A stretch of 35,710 nucleotides of DNA from Flavobacteriales bacterium (GTDB taxonomy: Bacteria; Bacteroidota; Bacteroidia; Flavobacteriales_F; PHOS-HE28): assembly GCA_016788285.1 (NCBI GenBank), contig JAEUSW010000247.1, forward strand, positions 1 to 35,710, written 5' to 3'. The notes under the pieces were generated by a model, which did no database searches, was not told the origin of the DNA, and saw nothing but the letters and a program-made list of their open reading frames with translations. Position numbers and translations under genes: made by a program. Position 1 is the stretch's first letter. Every line of letters starts with the position of its first letter. This document shows positions 7,310 through 14,685 of the stretch, one piece after another.

Positions 7310-7633
7310 TCAGAAGACCGAACGCCCCTGCAGGAAGAGCACGAAAATGAAGGTCATCATGAAATGATGGACCAACAGCAGGACCGAGGCGAACGCGAGC
7401 ACGGTCTTGCCACTGCGCTTCAGTTCCGGGAACAGTTTCTTGTTGTTCAAGGCGATGATCGGCAGCGGCACGGTGGCCAGCAGAAAGGTCACCGCGAGCG
7501 CCTTGAACACGAACACATTGTCCAGCACTCCGAAGAACAAGTGGGCGTAGTAGAACACGAAGCCCAGGGAGGACAACAGAGCAAGCCGGACGAACATCTT
7601 GGCCTCGTAGACCATTTTGGCTTTTGTTTCCAT
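7310..7633 (-). CDS. small membrane protein, three predicted helices
   Basis: A 107-aa protein with a short basic N-terminus and three strongly hydrophobic segments: about residues 14-34 (FVRLALLSSLGFVFYYAHLF), 41-61 (VFKALAVTFLLATVPLPII) and 79-103 (LAFASVLLLVHHFMMTFIFV). Between helices 2 and 3 is a polar loop NNKKLFPELKRSGKT. No known family was recognised. An 82-base gap and a leader hairpin separate it from the upstream minus-strand operon, and a strong terminator follows, so it may be its own unit. Confidence 0.82.
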   Translation of the reverse strand: METKAKMVYEAKMFVRLALLSSLGFVFYYAHLFFGVLDNVFVFKALAVTFLLATVPLPIIALNNKKLFPELKRSGKTVLAFASVLLLVHHFMMTFIFVLFLQGRSVF

Positions 7634-7639
7634 GGGATA

Positions 7640-7666
7640 GACGCACCGCTCTTACGAGGTTGCGTC
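7640..7666 (-). other. leader hairpin with GTAA tetraloop
   Basis: On the minus strand the segment from GACGCAACC to GGTGCGTC folds to about ten pairs with one bulge and one A-G mismatch, closed by CTC-GTAA-GAG, a GNRA-type tetraloop. It lies six bases before the start codon of the 107-aa gene, so it could affect translation. On the plus strand the loop reads CTTACGAG, similar to the TTACGG hairpins downstream of the same gene. Confidence 0.4.
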
Positions 7667-7679
7667 CCCCAGGGTTCCG

Positions 7680-7691
7680 ACTTATCAACAG
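7680..7691. repeat. 12-mer ACTTATCAACAG, copy 1
   Basis: ACTTATCAACAG lies 25 bases after the stop of the 235-aa membrane protein gene (read on minus as CTGTTGATAAGT). The same 12 bases occur at 21358-21369. It contains TTATCAACA, one mismatch from the DnaA box TTATCCACA. Confidence 0.55.
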
Positions 7692-7715
7692 TGGCGCGGC
7701 TCTCCTGCAGGCAAC

Positions 7716-8423
7716 CTAGCGCCCGATCGTGCGTACCGCGAGCCTGAGCAGGCCTGACGATCCCAGGGCCGCGCCGGCCAAGGCCAGCGGCCACGGATAG
7801 GTTGTGGGAACGAAGCCGGCGAGGAAGGCGTTCACGGCCGCTATGCCCAGCATGGGCTCCCCGTTCGCGGAGAACCACCGCACCGGGTCCAGGATGAAGG
7901 AGGTGAGGAAGAGCGAAGCCGACAGAAGGAACAGCACCCAGGTGTACCGGTCCGGTGCAGCGGGCCGTGAAGAGGTCGCTCCCCGAAGGATGAGCACAGC
8001 GAGCAGGATCAGACCGACCGAGATCAGGATCGGCGCCCATACGGGGCCGACCCATGGCAAAGGAACAAGGAACAGCAGGTCCCACTCTGTGAAGGAGGCC
8101 GGCCAACCGATCAGGATCCACAGGAAGGCGTAGTAGAAGATGTCCCAGACGCCGAAGCAGAAAGCGAACCAGGCGAAGCGCTGCAGGGCCGACCGGGTGA
8201 CCATGGCGCCGGGAGCGAAGAGCATGACCAGGGTCGCCAGTTCACGACCGACCTCCGTGGCCGCGATCGCGGGATCGATCGGACCCGGAGGGAAGGAGAA
8301 CCCGTCCGGGTAGTACAACGCGCGCAGGTACACCACGACCGCGCTTTCCAGCAGCGCCATCGCCACGGTGAACAGGGTCATCCAGGGCAGGACGCGGATC
8401 CAGGTGCGCTCCGTGCTGCTCAT
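7716..8423 (-). CDS. multi-pass membrane protein, unknown function
   Basis: A 235-aa integral membrane protein with about six or seven hydrophobic segments, for example WMTLFTVAMALLESAVVVYL, FAWFAFCFGVWDIFYYAFLW, VWAPILISVGLILLAVLIL and WVLFLLSASLFLTSFIL. A conserved-looking motif FGVWDIFYYAFLW lies mid-protein. I do not recognise the family. The ATG at 8423 overlaps the stop of the upstream EEP gene as ATGA (8420-8423), a classic coupling signal; longer in-frame extensions are shadows of the upstream gene. It is the last gene of the overlapped minus-strand operon. Confidence 0.87.
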   Translation of the reverse strand: MSSTERTWIRVLPWMTLFTVAMALLESAVVVYLRALYYPDGFSFPPGPIDPAIAATEVGRELATLVMLFAPGAMVTRSALQRFAWFAFCFGVWDIFYYAFLWILIGWPASFTEWDLLFLVPLPWVGPVWAPILISVGLILLAVLILRGATSSRPAAPDRYTWVLFLLSASLFLTSFILDPVRWFSANGEPMLGIAAVNAFLAGFVPTTYPWPLALAGAALGSSGLLRLAVRTIGR

Positions 8424-9346
8424 GCGGCGATATCGGCGATGAGGCCGCGGTGATCGGAGCCCGGTATGTGGAAGGTGGAGCTTCGAACGACCGCGGCACC
8501 TGAGCGCGTGAGCACATGGTCGATCGGGATGAGCGAGAGCCCGAGCACGGCGGGGAACGTGGGGCTCCACGGGGCCGTCCCGATCCGAAGGCCGGCGGTG
8601 CCACAGAGCGTCCACATCGCCCGGTCCCAGGGCACCGTGTTGAGGTCGCCCACCACGACCGCTCGGGGACCGCGCGAACGAACGAGCCGAGCCAGGTGAC
8701 CCAATTGGGTGTTCCGAAGGCGATGGTCCGCAGGACCACCCGGGGAGTTGGCGTGCACACTGAACACGTGGAGCGGACCGTGACCACACCTCAGCACGGC
8801 CTCGATCGCCGGGGAGCCGCAAAGCGCATGCTCGACCAGGCGTTCCACCGGCCTGCGGCAGAAGACCGCGATGCCGTAGCACCTTTCGTTCGGTACGACC
8901 TTGAAATGCGGGTAGGCCTCGCGCAGGGACCCCACGAGCACCGCGGCCCAGGTCGGGCTCACCTCCTGGAACGAGAGCACATCGGCGTTGCTGGCCAGGG
9001 CCAGGCGCACCACCTCGTCGTACCGTCGGTTCGGCTGCAACACGTTGAACTGGGCGATGCGCAGGTCGGACGCACCGTCGCCCACCGGTATCTCCCCCCC
9101 CACGGGCGCGTCCACCTGCAACAGCACCATCAAGGCCGAGAGCGCTCCGGCGCCGAAGGTCATCGCCTTTCGCCGCCACAACGACCACGCCGCGAGGACG
9201 GCGAACAGCATCGCCCACTGCAACAGGAAAGCACGGGCCAGCATGGGCAGGAAGGCATCGGGGGCGAACGCGAGCACACAGGCCGCGGCGAGCATGCCGG
9301 TGGCGAGCATCACCTCGCGATGTTGCGTTCTCCAGGGGATCTTCAT
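8420..9346 (-). CDS. membrane-anchored endonuclease/exonuclease/phosphatase (EEP) family protein
   Basis: A 308-aa protein: three N-terminal hydrophobic segments (residues about 15-75) followed by an EEP-fold metal-dependent phosphoesterase domain. Visible catalytic elements, in order, are RIAQFNVLQ (Asn), DVLSFQEV (metal-binding Glu), the His in VFSVHAN, GDLNTVPW (catalytic Asp/Asn) and GSDHRGLI (Asp-His). This family includes DNases, sphingomyelinase-like and inositol phosphatases; substrate cannot be assigned, but the membrane anchor places the domain probably on the outer side of the inner membrane. Both ends overlap neighbours by four bases (ATGA at 9343-9346 and 8420-8423), showing tight coupling. 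Confidence 0.88.
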   Translation of the reverse strand: MKIPWRTQHREVMLATGMLAAACVLAFAPDAFLPMLARAFLLQWAMLFAVLAAWSLWRRKAMTFGAGALSALMVLLQVDAPVGGEIPVGDGASDLRIAQFNVLQPNRRYDEVVRLALASNADVLSFQEVSPTWAAVLVGSLREAYPHFKVVPNERCYGIAVFCRRPVERLVEHALCGSPAIEAVLRCGHGPLHVFSVHANSPGGPADHRLRNTQLGHLARLVRSRGPRAVVVGDLNTVPWDRAMWTLCGTAGLRIGTAPWSPTFPAVLGLSLIPIDHVLTRSGAAVVRSSTFHIPGSDHRGLIADIAA

Positions 9347-9846
9347 GACCGGATGTTGTCGGTTCCTTCGAGCCGCTTGATCAGGTTGAGCACGCGCCAG
9401 AGCGGCAACGCGCCGAGGACACCGAAGGAGGCGTCGACGCAGCGCCAGAAGAACGGGATGCCGCGCACCGGGGCCCATAGGAAGGCCAGCGGGAGCACGA
9501 GCAGGCAGCACCAAAGCCCCCACTCGATCACCCAGCGGTTGCGCACGGGATCGCGCAATGGACCGATGAACGCGAGGCCGATGACCACGTGCGCGAAGGC
9601 GAGCCAGTCGGTACCGTAGAACAGGAAGGCGTACTTCGAGCCCACCTCGGCGATGGCATCGGCACTGCGCTGCGCCCATGCATGCCAAGGCCCGGGCCAG
9701 GTGCGCGTGAGATCGGCCAGCCAGGCGGTGCCCCACTCCAGCGGCACGGCGGTGAGGCCGCTCACCCACAGGGCACCGATGAAGAACAGGATCCAGTTGC
9801 GGACCTCGCGGCGGATGCGGTCATGGTCGGTGGCGTGCATGTTCAT
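9343..9846 (-). CDS. membrane protein, about four helices, unknown function
   Basis: A 167-aa protein with hydrophobic segments WILFFIGALWVSGLTAVPL, LAFAHVVIGLAFIGPL, WGLWCCLLVLPLAFLW and a fourth near residues 138-155. The first periplasmic loop is rich in Trp (WGTAWLADLTRTWPGPWHAW). No family is recognised. The start ATG at 9846 overlaps the radical SAM gene stop (ATGA at 9843-9846); a second ATG at 9840 is possible. It sits between the radical SAM gene and the EEP gene in the operon. Confidence 0.82.
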   Translation of the reverse strand: MNMHATDHDRIRREVRNWILFFIGALWVSGLTAVPLEWGTAWLADLTRTWPGPWHAWAQRSADAIAEVGSKYAFLFYGTDWLAFAHVVIGLAFIGPLRDPVRNRWVIEWGLWCCLLVLPLAFLWAPVRGIPFFWRCVDASFGVLGALPLWRVLNLIKRLEGTDNIRS

Positions 9847-11261
9847 GCGATGGGGTTCAGGGGACGCAGGACCTTCTCCTCCGCAGTGGGCTTGGGTTCA
9901 CGCATGCCCACCCTGGCCAGGATGGCCTCCAGCACGGGCAGCATGTCGTTCAGGTGGCGGGTCTTGATGAGGAAGTTCCACACGGGCTCGAACTTCTTCC
10001 AGCCAGCGGTGTAGGCGAAGTGCTTCAGCATGTGCTTCGCGCTGTCGTGCCGCAGGCTGGCCCGCAGGATGTTCGGCCACGAATAGAACTGGCGGTAGGC
10101 CCACCAGTACCCGGCCTCGAGCTGCTCCGGTGCCAGCCTGGCGGGACGGTACACGACGTGGCGCGTATCGTACCGGTCCCAATCGCGCGTCACCAGGCGG
10201 CCCTGGGCCTCCATGTCGCTGTGCAGGCGGGTGCCCGGATAGGGCGTGAGGATGTGGTAGGTGCTGGTGGTGATCGCGTTGCGCACGCCCCACTCCACGG
10301 TGCGCGCGAACACGTCAGGCCCATCGTCATCGAGCCCGAAGACGAAGCTGCCGTTGATCATCACGCCGTGGTCGTGCAGGCGCTGCACGGCGGCCTCATA
10401 GTCCCGCTGCAGGTTCTGCTTCTTGTTGCTCTGCCGCAGGTTCTCCGGACTGAACGTCTCGAAGCCCACGAACAGGCTGCGCAGCCCCGCATCGGCCGCC
10501 TTGCGTAGGAGGTCGCCGCGCAGTACCGAGTCCACGGTGCCGGCGGCCTGCCACACCCGGTCCATGCCCTTCATGCCCTCGAACAGTTCCGCGGCGAACC
10601 GCGCGTTCCCCAGCAGGTGGTCGTCCAGGAAGTACAGGTGCCGTCCGGGAAGGCGATCGATCTCGGCCAGGGCCGAGTCCACGGCCTGCGTGTAGAAGCC
10701 CCTGCCCCCGCTGAAGAAGGCATCCTTGTAGCAGAAGTCGCAGTGGTGCGGACAGCCGCGCGACACCACGATGGAGTTGGGGACCAGGTAGCGGTCGCGC
10801 TTGATGAGGTCGCGGCGGACGGGCGGGACCCCTTCCAGGGTCCGCACCGCGCTCTCGTAACGCGGCTTCGGCCGGCCCAGCCGGAAGTCCTGCAGGAACG
10901 CGGGGAAGGTGTGCTCCCCGGGGCCCAGGAAGATGCTGTCCGCATGCACGGCGGCCTCCTCCGGCATGGAGGTGACATGCAGCCCGCCCAGGCACACATG
11001 AGCCCCCTTCGCCCGGTAGTGATCGGCGATGGCATAGGCCCGGTAGGCATTGGTGATGTACACCTGGATGACGACCAGTTCCGGCTCATCATCGAGGCGC
11101 AGACGCTCCACGTGCTGGTCCTGCAGGTCCACCTCGTCGTCCGGGTCCAGGTAGGCCGCAAGCGTGGCCAGCCCCAGCGGCGGGAACAGCGAATACTTGA
11201 TGGGCCTCCAGAAGGGGCTCTCCGCTTCGGCCAGGGCCGGCAGGATCATCTTCACCTTCAT
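9843..11261 (-). CDS. B12-binding-domain radical SAM protein
   Basis: A 472-aa enzyme of the cobalamin-binding radical SAM class. Residues about 1-135 are a Rossmann-type B12-binding domain: SLFPPLGLATLAAYL, VVIQVYITNAYRAYAIA, and CLGGLHVTSMPEEAAVHAD, the last being characteristic of the class. The radical SAM core follows with CPHHCDFC (CxxxCxxC for the 4Fe-4S cluster) near residue 170 and later strands YFLDDHLLGN, LFVGFETFSPENL and GSFVFGLDDDGPD. The C-terminal 110 residues include a YWWAYRQFYSWPNIL helix. Family members methylate unreactive carbons or rearrange lipids, nucleotides and natural products; the substrate here is unknown. It is followed by ATGA coupling and is three bases downstream of the DUF4173-type gene. 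Confidence 0.93.
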   Translation of the reverse strand: MKVKMILPALAEAESPFWRPIKYSLFPPLGLATLAAYLDPDDEVDLQDQHVERLRLDDEPELVVIQVYITNAYRAYAIADHYRAKGAHVCLGGLHVTSMPEEAAVHADSIFLGPGEHTFPAFLQDFRLGRPKPRYESAVRTLEGVPPVRRDLIKRDRYLVPNSIVVSRGCPHHCDFCYKDAFFSGGRGFYTQAVDSALAEIDRLPGRHLYFLDDHLLGNARFAAELFEGMKGMDRVWQAAGTVDSVLRGDLLRKAADAGLRSLFVGFETFSPENLRQSNKKQNLQRDYEAAVQRLHDHGVMINGSFVFGLDDDGPDVFARTVEWGVRNAITTSTYHILTPYPGTRLHSDMEAQGRLVTRDWDRYDTRHVVYRPARLAPEQLEAGYWWAYRQFYSWPNILRASLRHDSAKHMLKHFAYTAGWKKFEPVWNFLIKTRHLNDMLPVLEAILARVGMREPKPTAEEKVLRPLNPIA

Positions 11262-11264
11262 GGC

Positions 11265-12950
11265 TCAGTGCGCTTCGGCCTCCACCACCGCGTTCGATGC
11301 GCCCTCGTCGGCCATGGTGGCGAGCGTTTCGGCCGTCCTGGCCGCAACAGCTTCCGATGCGGCATCCGCAGGCGCACGTCGCGCCCGCTCCTCACGGGGC
11401 ACCGCCGTGGCCAGGTGTCGCGCCTCCAAGGCCTCGAACGTTCGCTGGTCGGCCAGGGTCCAGCTGCGCCAATCCTGCTTGAGGTAGCGACGAATGAACC
11501 GTTCCCGCTTTCGATCAAGGTCCGCGCGGAACCCTTGCGGATCGAGGTGCTCCACCCAACGCACACGGTTGCCGCGGTGCTTGGCCATCTGGGCCTCTAC
11601 CTTGGGCAGGTCGGCGTACAACAGGGGCAGCACCTTGTCGCTCATGGCGAGGTAGTTGTCGACGTCGATCTCGCCCTGGTTCCAGTGCGCCAGGTTGAAG
11701 CGCACGATGACACCGTCCCAGTTGACCGTGGAAAGGCCCACGAGCGCGACGAAGGCCGCCCATCCGTTCACGCGCAGGAGGTAGACCAGGGTCCGCTGCC
11801 CGCGGACCTTCAGGTACAGGGTCACGAGGCCCACCAGCATCAAGGCGAGGAACACGATGACGCCGATGCGCTTGTAGGCCAGGCCGTGGAAGTGGATGTA
11901 GTGGTAGTTCCGCAGGAAGACCGAAACGCCGAGGATGAAGTTCTGGGCGATCCAGGCGGTGGCGAGCATGCGCAAGGTGCTCTGCTTCGGGTGGAAGTTG
12001 AGGTTGCCGCGGAAGAGGTGAAGCAGGATGGCCATGCTGAGCAGGATGCTCAGGATGAGCAGCCAGGTGCCCTCATGCACGAACTGCTTCAGGTCGAACC
12101 CTTCCTCCACGGTGAATCCGGCCCACACCCAGGCGATGTCGATGAGGTTCACCACCAGCAGGAGGGCGTTCACCAGCACCAGCAGCATCACGCCCATGCG
12201 ACGTTCGCGGTCGAGCGCGCCCATGGCCAGCGGGGCGAGCCAGTGCGGACGCCTCCTGCGGATGCGCGTCAGTGTCTCGTTCAACGGCCAGGCCGCTCCT
12301 GCGAACAGGTGCGGGGCGGAACGATGGAGCAGCGCGACGCTCACCAGCAGGGCGAAGCCGATGAAGAGCACATGGGGAGTGACCAGCTCACCGAGCAGGT
12401 CGCCCAGGAGGTCGATGAGGCCGTCCATGAAACCCGCCGTGAGCGCCTCGAAGCGCGGGTTCGCGGCACGATAGATGAAGATGTACACCAGCAGCACCGC
12501 CAGGGGGATCAGCGCCAGGCGGGTCCAACGCCAGCCGGTGCGCGTGGCCGGAAGGCGCGTCAGTCCGGTGTTGAGCGCACCGGCCACACCGATGGGCGCG
12601 AAGAGCGCGTTGAACATCGCGGCCACCAACGCCACGGGCAGGTTGCGCTGGGCCGGTTCCAACAGGAGCACGGCGCCCACCGCCAGGCACGCCACGGTGC
12701 CCACCACCGCGATCACACTGCCGTTCACCACCACCATGGTGGCACAGATCATGAGCCCACCGAGCACCCAGCGCGCCGGAACCGAGGCGGAGCGGCGCAA
12801 GGCCAGGGCGCCCCCCATCGCCACCACGGTGAAAAGGGCCAGATCGAGCCCGATGTCCTGCCGCCAGAACAGCCGGTCGAAGACGAAGGCGAGACCGAGC
12901 ACGCTGAGGGCGGTGCGGAGGTCGATGCGCTGGGCAGAGGGAGCGTTCAT
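11265..12950 (-). CDS. DUF4173/DUF4153-type polytopic membrane protein
   Basis: A 561-aa inner-membrane protein with about a dozen hydrophobic helices in residues 10-420, for example LGLAFVFDRLFW, VLLVYIFIYRAAN and LLILSILLSMAILLHLF, then a soluble C-terminal part of about 130 residues rich in charged residues. The paired segments LIDIAWVWAGF and YHYIHFHGLAYKRIGV match what I know of the DUF4173 family, whose role is unknown. The sequence FNLAHWNQGEIDVDNYLAMSDK is a likely conserved extracytoplasmic motif. The start ATG at 12950 overlaps the regulator stop (ATGA at 12947-12950), so the regulator and this protein are translated together. Confidence 0.86.
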   Translation of the reverse strand: MNAPSAQRIDLRTALSVLGLAFVFDRLFWRQDIGLDLALFTVVAMGGALALRRSASVPARWVLGGLMICATMVVVNGSVIAVVGTVACLAVGAVLLLEPAQRNLPVALVAAMFNALFAPIGVAGALNTGLTRLPATRTGWRWTRLALIPLAVLLVYIFIYRAANPRFEALTAGFMDGLIDLLGDLLGELVTPHVLFIGFALLVSVALLHRSAPHLFAGAAWPLNETLTRIRRRRPHWLAPLAMGALDRERRMGVMLLVLVNALLLVVNLIDIAWVWAGFTVEEGFDLKQFVHEGTWLLILSILLSMAILLHLFRGNLNFHPKQSTLRMLATAWIAQNFILGVSVFLRNYHYIHFHGLAYKRIGVIVFLALMLVGLVTLYLKVRGQRTLVYLLRVNGWAAFVALVGLSTVNWDGVIVRFNLAHWNQGEIDVDNYLAMSDKVLPLLYADLPKVEAQMAKHRGNRVRWVEHLDPQGFRADLDRKRERFIRRYLKQDWRSWTLADQRTFEALEARHLATAVPREERARRAPADAASEAVAARTAETLATMADEGASNAVVEAEAH

Positions 12951-13243
12951 TGGCGGAGGTCCTTGTTGAGCAGTTGGTCAATGGCGTCGAGGTGCGCGCG
13001 GAACGCCTTGGCGCCCGCCGGCGTGGCCTTGTAGCTGGTGTTGGGGCGCTTGCCCACGAAGCGCTTCCGCACCTGCACGTACTTCACGGCGTCCAGGGCG
13101 GCCAAATGGCTGGCCAGGTTGCCGTCGGTCACCTGCAGCAGGTCTTTCAGCACCGCATGGTCCACCCAATCGTTCACCACGAGCACCGCCATGATCCCGA
13201 GGCGAACGCGGCTTTCGAACGCTTTATTGAGCCCCGCGATCAT
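12947..13243 (-). CDS. winged-helix transcriptional regulator (HTH_34-like)
   Basis: A 98-aa cytoplasmic DNA-binding protein. The fold is read from a helix ESRVRLGIMAVLVVNDWVDHAVLK, a recognition helix region VTDGNLASHLAALDAVKYV and a beta-wing FVGKRPNTSYKATPAGAKAF, which matches MarR/ArsR-like HTH_34 regulators common in Bacteroidota. The ATG at 13243 overlaps the stop of the upstream membrane-protein gene (ATGA 13240-13243). It is probably dimeric and a good candidate to bind the CAAAGT/ACTTTG palindrome upstream of the operon (inference). No ligand-binding domain is present. Confidence 0.91.
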   Translation of the reverse strand: MIAGLNKAFESRVRLGIMAVLVVNDWVDHAVLKDLLQVTDGNLASHLAALDAVKYVQVRKRFVGKRPNTSYKATPAGAKAFRAHLDAIDQLLNKDLRQ

Positions 13244-13911
13244 GCGGCGTCCTTTCCGGGTGATTCGTAGCGGAGCCACATGAGGCCCCCATAGAGGATG
13301 TGCAGCACCCCGAAGCCCAAGGCCCAGAAGAGGAGCCCGGCCCCCACCCAGACGGTGGAGATCAGACCGAGCACCACCTCGCTGAGCCCGAGCCAGCGGA
13401 TCTCGTCCAAGGTGTACTTGGAGGCATTGAGCAACGCAAGTCCGTAGAACACCAACGTGGCCGGTGCCACCAGGGCCACGTGCCCGTGCCCGAGCATGGC
13501 GAGGCAGAAAAGACCGCCCGCCACCAGGGGCACGGCGAGGTTCCAAGCGAGCCGTTTCGCGGAAGGGTCCCAGAGCCGCTGACCCATCCGGCGGGCCCGT
13601 CTCCAGGTGAACCAGGCCGCTCCGGCGAGGGCCAGCAGCAGCACCAGCAATGCCAGGGGCACCAGGTCCCAGGCGGCGTCCATCACGTCCGGCCCCGCGT
13701 AGGCATCAAGGTCCCCGTCCAAGGAACGCGATCGTGCCGGGGCGGCACCGAGCAGGAGGGCATCGTAGCGCTCTCGCGCGAGCAGTGCGCCCATCAGCGC
13801 CACTACGCCGGCGCACACACCGCTCAGCCCGCTCAGGGACAGGAAACGCGTGCTCCGCTCCATCAGCCCGCGGATGTGGGCCAGGTCCTGGTGATGCTCG
13901 TTCTGGGTCAT
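13240..13911 (-). CDS. membrane protein, first gene of the regulator operon
   Basis: A 223-aa protein with a short cytoplasmic N-terminus (TQNEHHQDLAHIRGLMERSTRFLS), about six helices and two cytoplasmic basic stretches, notably FTWRRARRMGQRLW. The N-terminal region before helix 1, with DLAHIRGLMERSTRF, is the type seen in Bacteroidota membrane proteins encoded next to winged-helix regulators; I infer rather than know that the two act together, for example as a membrane-linked signal. I prefer the ATG at 13911; a TTG at 13917 is also in frame. The operator candidate lies directly upstream, and the gene overlaps the regulator gene by four bases. Confidence 0.83.
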   Translation of the reverse strand: MTQNEHHQDLAHIRGLMERSTRFLSLSGLSGVCAGVVALMGALLARERYDALLLGAAPARSRSLDGDLDAYAGPDVMDAAWDLVPLALLVLLLALAGAAWFTWRRARRMGQRLWDPSAKRLAWNLAVPLVAGGLFCLAMLGHGHVALVAPATLVFYGLALLNASKYTLDEIRWLGLSEVVLGLISTVWVGAGLLFWALGFGVLHILYGGLMWLRYESPGKDAA

Positions 13912-13914
13912 CCT

Positions 13915-13937
13915 CAAAGTACTTTGCAGCTCAAAGT
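13915..13937 (-). promoter_or_regulatory. operator candidate: three CAAAGT/ACTTTG half-sites
   Basis: CAAAGTACTTTG (13915-13926) is a perfect 12-bp palindrome, and ACTTTG (13921-13926) with CAAAGT (13932-13937) forms a second inverted pair five bases apart. The block lies 4-26 bases before the operon start and overlaps the -7 element, so binding there would block transcription. The regulator encoded in the same operon is the likely ligand (inference). Confidence 0.6.
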
Positions 13938-13939
13938 TA
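13932..13939 (-). promoter_or_regulatory. -7 promoter element TAACTTTG
   Basis: On the minus strand TAACTTTG is a perfect match to TAnnTTTG, 20 bases before the ATG at 13911, and overlaps the third half-site of the operator. No clear -33 element was seen. Confidence 0.5.
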
Positions 13940-13983
13940 TGAACGCGGGACGATCCGCCGTGGTATGTAGGCCTGGAAAAAGA

Positions 13984-14685
13984 TCAGTGGACCATCCAGA
14001 GCGCCAGGGCGGCACCGAGGAGCACGGCGGCGAAGCGTTGCAGGTTGAACCGGTGCTCGGGCGTGGTCTCGAAGATGATGGTGGTGCCGATGTGGAGCAG
14101 CATGCCGATGGCCACGGCCAGGGCCCGATGAAGGAACTCCTCCCCCAGGCTTCCACCGCCGAGGTAGCCCACCAGGATGCCTGCGGGAGCGGCCAGGGCG
14201 AAGACCGTGATCATGGCCCAGCTGCGAAGGATGGGCACCTGGGAACGCTGGAGCACGGTGGCCAGCGCGATGGCCATGGGCAGTTTGTGGAGCAGGACAC
14301 CGAGCAGGAAGGGCAGGTCGCCGTGCACGCGGGCATCGGCGAAGGGCATGCCCTCGGTGAAGGAGTGCAGGCACAGGCTCAGCAAGGTGAGCAGTGGGAG
14401 CGCCCGTCCTGGCGAGGTGTGCATGTGACCGTGCTCGATGCCGTGGCTGAAGAACTCGAGCACGACCTGCAGCATGAAACCGCCCAACAGCCAGGGTCCG
14501 ATGCCTTCACCGGCCGCTTCATAGAGCTCGGGCATCATGTGGGTGAGCGCGACGCTCAACAGGAACGAACCGCTGAAGGCGAGCAGCAGCCGAAGGGCGT
14601 TCGCCCCCGGTCTGCTGAACTGCACGATGGCGCCCGCGGCCAGCGGCAGCAGCAGGAAGAGGGCGAGGGTGGCGGAGAGGTTCAT
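13984..14685 (-). CDS. ZIP family metal transporter
   Basis: A 233-aa inner-membrane divalent-cation importer (probably zinc or iron). Eight hydrophobic segments are visible. Helix IV contains HSFTEGMPF and helix V HKLPMAIAL, matching the ZIP metal-binding motifs. The loop before helix IV, HGIEHGHMHTSPG, is His-rich and could sense metal. Family size is usually 230-270, so it is complete. Start ATG at 14685 overlaps the methyltransferase stop (ATGA 14682-14685). Metal specificity cannot be stated. Confidence 0.93.
   Translation of the reverse strand: MNLSATLALFLLLPLAAGAIVQFSRPGANALRLLLAFSGSFLLSVALTHMMPELYEAAGEGIGPWLLGGFMLQVVLEFFSHGIEHGHMHTSPGRALPLLTLLSLCLHSFTEGMPFADARVHGDLPFLLGVLLHKLPMAIALATVLQRSQVPILRSWAMITVFALAAPAGILVGYLGGGSLGEEFLHRALAVAIGMLLHIGTTIIFETTPEHRFNLQRFAAVLLGAALALWMVH

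Noticed and set aside
7680-7691. Chromosomal origin of replication
   Set aside because: Only one DnaA-box-like word is present per site, with no cluster, AT-rich unwinding region or dnaA/dnaN neighbour.
9343-9769. Extension of the EEP gene to an upstream start near 9769
   Set aside because: Such a start would overlap most of the 167-aa membrane-protein gene; the ATG at 9346 with ATGA overlap is preferred.
10617-13034. 805-aa plus-strand open frame opposite the radical SAM and DUF4173-type genes
   Set aside because: It runs antisense across several firmly identified genes, is rich in His, Gln, Arg and Gly as expected from codon-position shadowing in GC-rich DNA, and has no recognisable domain.
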